Both the position numbers and the translations under genes were made by a program. A stretch of 7,005 nucleotides of DNA from Propionibacteriaceae bacterium (GTDB lineage Bacteria > Actinomycetota > Actinomycetes > Propionibacteriales > Propionibacteriaceae), in contig DMIX01000119.1 in the NCBI GenBank assembly GCA_003451975.1, positions 1 to 7,005 of the forward strand, given 5' to 3'. Under the pieces are notes generated by a model. The model saw only the letters and a list, made by a program, of their open reading frames with translations. It was not told where the DNA came from and ran no database searches. Shown piece by piece: positions 6,413 through 7,005 of the stretch (position 1 is the first letter of the stretch; every line of letters begins with the position of its first letter).

Positions 6413-7005
6413 ATGACCAACTCCGCTCCGCTGCGGGAATCGCTCCGACGTCTGGTCGAGCCCGACGAGGCCTCGGCGGTGACCGAGACGGCTCCCCGCC
6501 AGGCGTCGATCCCGACTGCGGACGTGCGTCAACTGTCCAGCATCGACGCCCGCTCGGTGTCGGCCTGGTTCGGGTCCCACAAGGTCTTGGATCGGGTCTC
6601 CTTGGTCATGCCGGCCGGAGAGGTCACCGCACTCATCGGCCCCTCGGGGTGCGGAAAGTCGACTTTCTTGCGGATCCTCAACCGGATGCACGAATTGATC
6701 CCTTCGGCCAGCATGGCCGGGGAGGTGCTCCTGGACGGCGATGACATCTATGACCGAGATCGCAAACTCACCGACGCCCGCAAAGACATCGGCATGGTCT
6801 TCCAGAAGCCGAACCCGTTCCCGGCGATGAGCATCTACGACAACGTCATCGCCGGTCTGAAGCTCACCGGACGCCGGGCCGGGCGCGACGAGAAGGACGA
6901 GATCGTGCAGCGCTCGTTGACCTCGGCGGGGTTGTGGAAAGAGGTCCGCGACCGGCTCCGGCAGCCCGGCGGGGGCCTCTCCGGTGGTCAGCAGCAGCGG
7001 CTGTG
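6413..7005 (+). CDS. pstB: Phosphate ABC transporter ATPase PstB (3' end outside window)
   Basis: PstB is the cytoplasmic ATPase that drives phosphate import through PstC-PstA. The 197 whole codons present show the family strongly: Walker [10 protein letters not shown] (residues 76-84), [33 protein letters not shown] with the Q-loop Gln at 131, LWKEVRDRL, and the ABC signature LSGGQQQRL (189-197), where the window ends. [11 protein letters not shown] and NRM..LIP distinguish PstB from other ABC ATPases. Walker B, the switch His and the C terminus are not included. About 42 residues precede the usual PstB beginning ([15 protein letters not shown]); this tail is Ser/Ala/Glu-rich and of unknown use. 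If translation starts at 6365 the tail is 16 residues longer. The gene follows the sortase-like gene by 44 bases or overlaps it by 4. Phosphate-starvation control is expected from the family, but no site for it is visible here. Confidence 0.95.
   Translation, partial: MTNSAPLRESLRRLVEPDEASAVTETAPRQASIPTADVRQLSSIDARSVSAWFGSHKVLDRVSLVMPAGEVTALIGPSGCGKSTFLRILNRMHELIPSASMAGEVLLDGDDIYDRDRKLTDARKDIGMVFQKPNPFPAMSIYDNVIAGLKLTGRRAGRDEKDEIVQRSLTSAGLWKEVRDRLRQPGGGLSGGQQQRL

Noticed and set aside
80..7005. tRNA, rRNA, CRISPR arrays, insertion sequences or prophage parts
   Set aside because: No cloverleaf, spaced repeat array, transposase or terminal inverted repeat was found on reading both strands.

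Overview
The window is a contig end from a high-GC Gram-positive bacterium. G/C is strongly preferred at third codon positions, Shine-Dalgarno sites are purine-rich, genes overlap by ATGA or GTGA, and many proteins have an exported or membrane-anchored surface design. I read it as an actinobacterium; I cannot name the family. Bases 1-79 are not genome: they are an Illumina flow-cell/Nextera i5 adapter left on the contig, so biological sequence begins at about base 80.

All recognisable genes lie on the + strand in one probable operon. In order: the last 31 codons of an upstream membrane protein (81-176); a 906-residue secreted, C-terminally membrane-anchored protein with a divergent PstS-like substrate-binding region (173-2893); a 150-bp gap with repeats; a 547-residue PstS phosphate-binding protein with an Ig-like domain and a very lysine-rich C-terminal domain (3044-4687); a strong stem-loop (4703-4738); a 207-residue protein with a signal peptide, one small beta-rich extracellular domain and a C-terminal membrane helix (4759-5382); a 329-residue sortase-fold membrane protein in which the catalytic His and Cys are both replaced and no Arg is seen at the third site (5379-6368); and the N-terminal two-thirds or so of the phosphate-transport ATPase PstB, running off the window (6413-7005).

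How it may work: PstS and PstB point to high-affinity phosphate uptake. In the usual order pstS-pstC-pstA-pstB, the two permease genes would lie where this window has the small surface protein and the dead sortase. The permeases must be elsewhere, perhaps just downstream. My main inference is that this is an elaborated, cell-surface version of the Pst system. Membrane-tethered accessory proteins and a non-enzymatic sortase-fold scaffold would be co-expressed with the binding protein and ATPase, perhaps to hold a wall-embedded phosphate-capture assembly close to the transporter. Only the phosphate link (PstS, PstB) and the loss of the sortase residues are directly supported; the scaffold role is a hypothesis.
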